Below, piece after piece: positions 61,522 through 64,000 of a stretch of 64,000 nt of DNA. The stretch covers positions 496,001-560,000 of the forward strand of contig NZ_AQQX01000002.1 in assembly GCF_000768315.1 (NCBI RefSeq), given 5' to 3'. Each line of letters begins with the position of its first letter. Position 1 is the first letter of the stretch. Position numbers and translations under genes: made by a program. The stretch is from Pseudooceanicola atlanticus. Its GTDB lineage: Bacteria; Pseudomonadota; Alphaproteobacteria; Rhodobacterales; Rhodobacteraceae. The notes under the pieces were generated by a model. The model worked only from the letters and a program-made list of their open reading frames with translations. It was not told where the DNA came from and searched no databases.

Positions 61522-62910
61522 ATGGAAGACGGATTCCGCGACAACGATATCTCCAAGGTGGTCGAAGCCGACCGCGCCCATGTCTGGCACCACCTGGTGC
61601 AGCACAAACCCTTCGAGACCGGCGAGCCGCGTATCATCACCGAGGGCAAGGGTATCCATGTCTGGGACCAACGCGGGGTGAAGCACCTCGACGGTGTGTC
61701 GGGCGGCGTCTGGACCGTGAACGTGGGCTATGGCCGTGAAAGCATCGCCAATGCCGTGCGCGACCAGCTGATCAAGCTGAACTATTTCGCCGGGGCCGCC
61801 GGCACGATCCCCGGCGCGATCTTCGCCGAAAAGCTGATCGAGAAGATGCCGGGCCTGACCCGCGTCTATTATTGCAATTCCGGGTCCGAGGCGAACGAGA
61901 AGGCCTTCAAGATGGTCCGCCAGATCGCCCACAAGAAATACGGCGGCAAGAAGACCAAGATCCTCTACCGCGACCGCGATTATCACGGCACCACCATCGG
62001 CGCCCTGTCGGCCGGCGGCCAGGACCAGCGCAACGCGCAATATGGCCCCTTCGCCCCCGATTTCGTGCGCGTGCCCCATTGCCTGGAATACCGCGCCGGC
62101 GATCAGAACGCGCCGGTCGAGAATTACGGCGAATGGGCCGCGGACCAGATCGAACAGGTGATCCTGGCCGAAGGGCCCGAAACCGTCGGCGCGCTCTGCC
62201 TTGAACCGATCACCGCGGGTGGTGGTGTCATTGTCCCGCCCGAAGGCTATTGGCCCCGCGTGCAGGAGATCTGCCGCAAGTACGATATCCTGCTGCATAT
62301 CGACGAGGTCGTCTGCGGTGTGGGCCGCACCGGCACCTGGTTCGGCTACCAGCATTATGGGATCGAGCCCGATTTCGTCACCATGGCCAAGGGCGTGGCC
62401 TCTGGCTATGCCGCCATTGCCTGCTGCGTCACCTCGGAACGCGTCTTCGACATGTTCAAGGAATCGCCCGAGGACCCGATGGATTACTTCCGCGACATCT
62501 CGACCTTCGGGGGCTGCACCGCCGGCCCCGCCGCCGCGATCGAGAACATGCGCATCATCGAAGACGAGAACCTGCTCGACAACACCGTGGCCATGGGCGA
62601 CCGCCTGCTGAAAAACTTCGAAGCGCTGGCCGAGAAGCACAAGGTGATCGGCGAGGTCCGCGGCAAGGGTCTTTTTGCAGGGATCGAACTGGTCGCCGAC
62701 CGCCAGACCCGCGCCCCCGCCGACGAAAAGCAATGCGCGCAGATCGTCGCCGAATGCGCCAAGCGTCAGGTCATTATCGGGGTCACCAACCGCTCCGTCC
62801 CGGGCTACAACAACACGCTGACCTTCAGCCCCGCCCTGATCGCCACGCCCGACCATATCGACGAGATCTCGAACGCCGTCGATGAAAGCCTGACGGCGGT
62901 CTTCGGATGA
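61522..62910 (+). CDS. Class III aminotransferase, taurine:pyruvate aminotransferase-like
   Basis: A 462-residue PLP enzyme. Its N-terminal region (VVEADRAHVWHHLVQHKPFE, HLDGVSGGVWTVNVGYGRES) and mid blocks (YRDRDYHGTTIGALSAGGQD) closely resemble Roseobacter taurine:pyruvate aminotransferase as I remember it. The cofactor-binding Asp is in LLHIDEVVCGVGRTG and the Schiff-base Lys in VTMAKGVASGYAA. Without tauABC or xsc nearby the taurine role is unproven; another omega-amino acid is possible. AGGAGG is 6 nt before ATG 61522. The stop overlaps the next start (ATGA). Confidence 0.85.
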   Translation: MEDGFRDNDISKVVEADRAHVWHHLVQHKPFETGEPRIITEGKGIHVWDQRGVKHLDGVSGGVWTVNVGYGRESIANAVRDQLIKLNYFAGAAGTIPGAIFAEKLIEKMPGLTRVYYCNSGSEANEKAFKMVRQIAHKKYGGKKTKILYRDRDYHGTTIGALSAGGQDQRNAQYGPFAPDFVRVPHCLEYRAGDQNAPVENYGEWAADQIEQVILAEGPETVGALCLEPITAGGGVIVPPEGYWPRVQEICRKYDILLHIDEVVCGVGRTGTWFGYQHYGIEPDFVTMAKGVASGYAAIACCVTSERVFDMFKESPEDPMDYFRDISTFGGCTAGPAAAIENMRIIEDENLLDNTVAMGDRLLKNFEALAEKHKVIGEVRGKGLFAGIELVADRQTRAPADEKQCAQIVAECAKRQVIIGVTNRSVPGYNNTLTFSPALIATPDHIDEISNAVDESLTAVFG

Positions 62911-63323
62911 CCACAGGGGTGATCTCCGGACGCTGCTATTGCGGGGACACCGCCTACGAATACACGGGCAAGGTGTTCCTGCATGCGCAATGCCATTGCC
63001 GGGAATGCCAATATTACTCCGGCGGCGGGCCGAATTACTTCATGCTCGGCGCGCAGTCGGAGTTTCGCTTCACCAGGGGCGAACCGCGGGACTTTACCCG
63101 CCCCGACCTGGACCAACCGGTCCACCGCCAATTCTGTCCGACCTGCATGACCAGCCTGGTCACGCTGCTCGACAACGGCACGGTGGTGATGAAGGCCGGA
63201 ACGCTGGACGATCCGTCGGACTACGCAGGGCCACAGGCCGCGATCTACATGTGCGACACGAATTTCTACCAGACCGTGCCCGACGGCGTGCCGACCTTCG
63301 ACAAGCTGCCGCCGCGTGGTTAG
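62907..63323 (+). CDS. GFA family (CENP-V/DUF636) zinc protein
   Basis: A 138-residue protein of the glutathione-dependent formaldehyde-activating fold. Zinc ligands are visible in RCYCGDTAY, QCHCRECQYY and FCPTCMTS. Family proteins bind glutathione adducts or act without a known role. It is translationally coupled to the aminotransferase (ATGA), so it may act on an aldehyde produced by that enzyme, which is inference. A perfect hairpin lies just after its stop. Confidence 0.88.
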   Translation: MTTGVISGRCYCGDTAYEYTGKVFLHAQCHCRECQYYSGGGPNYFMLGAQSEFRFTRGEPRDFTRPDLDQPVHRQFCPTCMTSLVTLLDNGTVVMKAGTLDDPSDYAGPQAAIYMCDTNFYQTVPDGVPTFDKLPPRG

Positions 63324-63331
63324 GCGCTCAT

Positions 63332-63359
63332 CGGAAACAATCAAACAAGATTGTTTCCG
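63332..63359. terminator. Bidirectional terminator hairpin
   Basis: CGGAAACAATC-AAACAA-GATTGTTTCCG, 11-base perfect arms, between the convergent GFA and HIT genes. Confidence 0.75.
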
Positions 63360-63380
63360 CTGTGCATACAATGCCGAGGC

Positions 63381-63758
63381 TTATTCCGGCTGGACCATCC
63401 GCCCCATGCGGCGCCCCCCCAGGATATGCAGGTGGAAATGCGGCACTTCCTGCACGCCATGTTCCCCTGCATTCGAGATGAAGCGGCAGCCCGCCCCCTC
63501 ATCCGCCGTCACCCCGGTGCTGCGGCACACATCGGCCACGACCCGGTGGAAATCCACGATCTCCTCGGCCGAGGCCTCCGCGGCGAAATGATCGTAGGTC
63601 ACATAAGCGCCCTTGGGGATGACCAGCACATGCACCGGCGCCTGCGGGCGGATATCCTCGAAGGCCAGCGTGTGGTCGGTTTCCTTCACCGTCTTGTTGG
63701 GGATCTCGCCCCGCAGGATCTTGGCAAAGATGTTCTGGTCGTCATAGGCGTAGGCCAT
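63381..63758 (-). CDS. HIT family protein (HinT type)
   Basis: A 125-residue histidine-triad nucleotide-binding protein, likely a purine nucleoside phosphoramidase. It has QNIFAKILRGEIPNKTVKE, ILVIP-type strands in VLVIPKGAYVTY, and the triad HFHLHILGG. ATG 63758 (MAYAYDDQN) follows a GAGGGA site; the longer frame to 63770 starts at TTG and lacks one. The start lies 9 nt after the stop of the next gene upstream. Confidence 0.92.
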   Translation of the reverse strand: MAYAYDDQNIFAKILRGEIPNKTVKETDHTLAFEDIRPQAPVHVLVIPKGAYVTYDHFAAEASAEEIVDFHRVVADVCRSTGVTADEGAGCRFISNAGEHGVQEVPHFHLHILGGRRMGRMVQPE

Positions 63759-63766
63759 CGGGTCCC

Positions 63767-64000
63767 TCAATCGGCAAAAAGATGCGGTGTGTTGGCAAGT
63801 TCATGCGCCACATCGTCGGAAACCGCAAGGAACCGGCCCATGGCGCGGGCATTCTGCTCCACCGTGGCGGATTGCCGGATCCGGTAGAGATTGGGGAATT
63901 CCGCATCGCGGATCTGGTCGTGTTCCATGGCAATCGCGTTGCGCACGGTTGGCAGCAGCCGCTGCAGGGCATCCTCGCCCGTCCGTGCCCCGGCCAGCCC
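63767..64000 (-). CDS. 3' end of an unknown gene (cut by window edge)
   Basis: The last 77 codons, ending in TGA at 63769-63767, are visible. The protein reads RTGEDALQRLLPTVRNAIAM, then HDQIRDAEFPNLYRIRQSAT, and ends DDVAHELANTPHLFAD. This frame shows normal GC-rich codon use and joins the HIT gene by a 9-nt gap. The pattern is helical; I do not recognise the family. Confidence 0.6.
   Translation of the reverse strand, partial: GLAGARTGEDALQRLLPTVRNAIAMEHDQIRDAEFPNLYRIRQSATVEQNARAMGRFLAVSDDVAHELANTPHLFAD

Overview
The window is dense, GC-rich bacterial chromosome with almost no intergenic space. Gene content and protein signatures point to an alphaproteobacterium of the Rhodobacteraceae (Roseobacter group). 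The pointers are a two-domain ALDH16-type aldehyde dehydrogenase next to deoC, an RTX-Hint exoprotein, a taurine:pyruvate-aminotransferase-like enzyme, a DUF1203 protein, a zf-CHCC complex I-type zinc protein, a GAAC-N7-GAAT SOS box typical of alphaproteobacteria, and short interspersed TATTT..GGC.AGATGAA elements. The assignment is inference from content; there is no rRNA or tRNA in the window.

Layout. 1-6950 (minus): an uncharacterised seven-gene cluster with a coiled-coil protein, an unknown protein, an AAA+ ATPase, an AT-rich DUF2971 gene inserted flush between its neighbours, a large conserved hypothetical protein, a small two-helix membrane protein and the start of a DUF1523 protein. 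7067-16317: mixed metabolic genes, namely a periplasmic protein, a GNAT acetyltransferase, creatinase, a cupin, a P1/DmpA-type autoproteolytic peptidase, a succinate-semialdehyde-type dehydrogenase, an MFS transporter, an alpha-methylacyl-CoA racemase-type protein, a DUF1203 protein and a small zinc protein. 16490-22048: DNA polymerase I, a SulP transporter behind a visible promoter, and a half-length DgoK-like protein. 22039-25917 (minus): a Mn/Zn ABC uptake operon (TroABCD/SitABCD type) with a Tat-type binding-protein signal and two matching palindromic operators. 26119-29799: deoC, a small exported protein and ALDH16, translationally coupled. 29849-31022 (minus): an ArsR regulator, an AHSA1/SRPBCC protein and a YCII-domain protein.

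31082-37081: serB (minus), an RTX-Hint protein (plus), then serC and serA (plus), giving the three-enzyme phosphorylated serine pathway apart from one inserted exoprotein gene. 37147-41298: a small membrane protein, a metallophosphatase, a membrane-anchored repeat protein and a thiolase. 41377-48842 (minus): a thioester alpha-2-macroglobulin with an N-terminal PAN domain, coupled to penicillin-binding protein 1C. 48994-52848: a hybrid histidine kinase with two receiver domains and a lytic transglycosylase. 53452-56385 (minus): an error-prone DNA polymerase (DnaE2) that stops before the usual C-terminal OB-fold region and has no imuA/imuB partner. 56697-59946: a zinc-uptake locus (znuB-znuC-zur, divergent from znuA) with His-rich segments in both ZnuA and ZnuC. 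60005-64000: glycerate 2-kinase, a class III aminotransferase, a GFA-family protein, a HIT protein and the 3' end of an unknown gene.

The features most worth following are the uncharacterised AAA+ ATPase cluster with its foreign DUF2971 gene, the truncated dnaE2 whose stop codon lies in an interspersed motif, two metal-uptake loci under visibly different operators, and the palindromic intergenic repeats. No CRISPR array, transposase, prophage or complete known defence system was seen.
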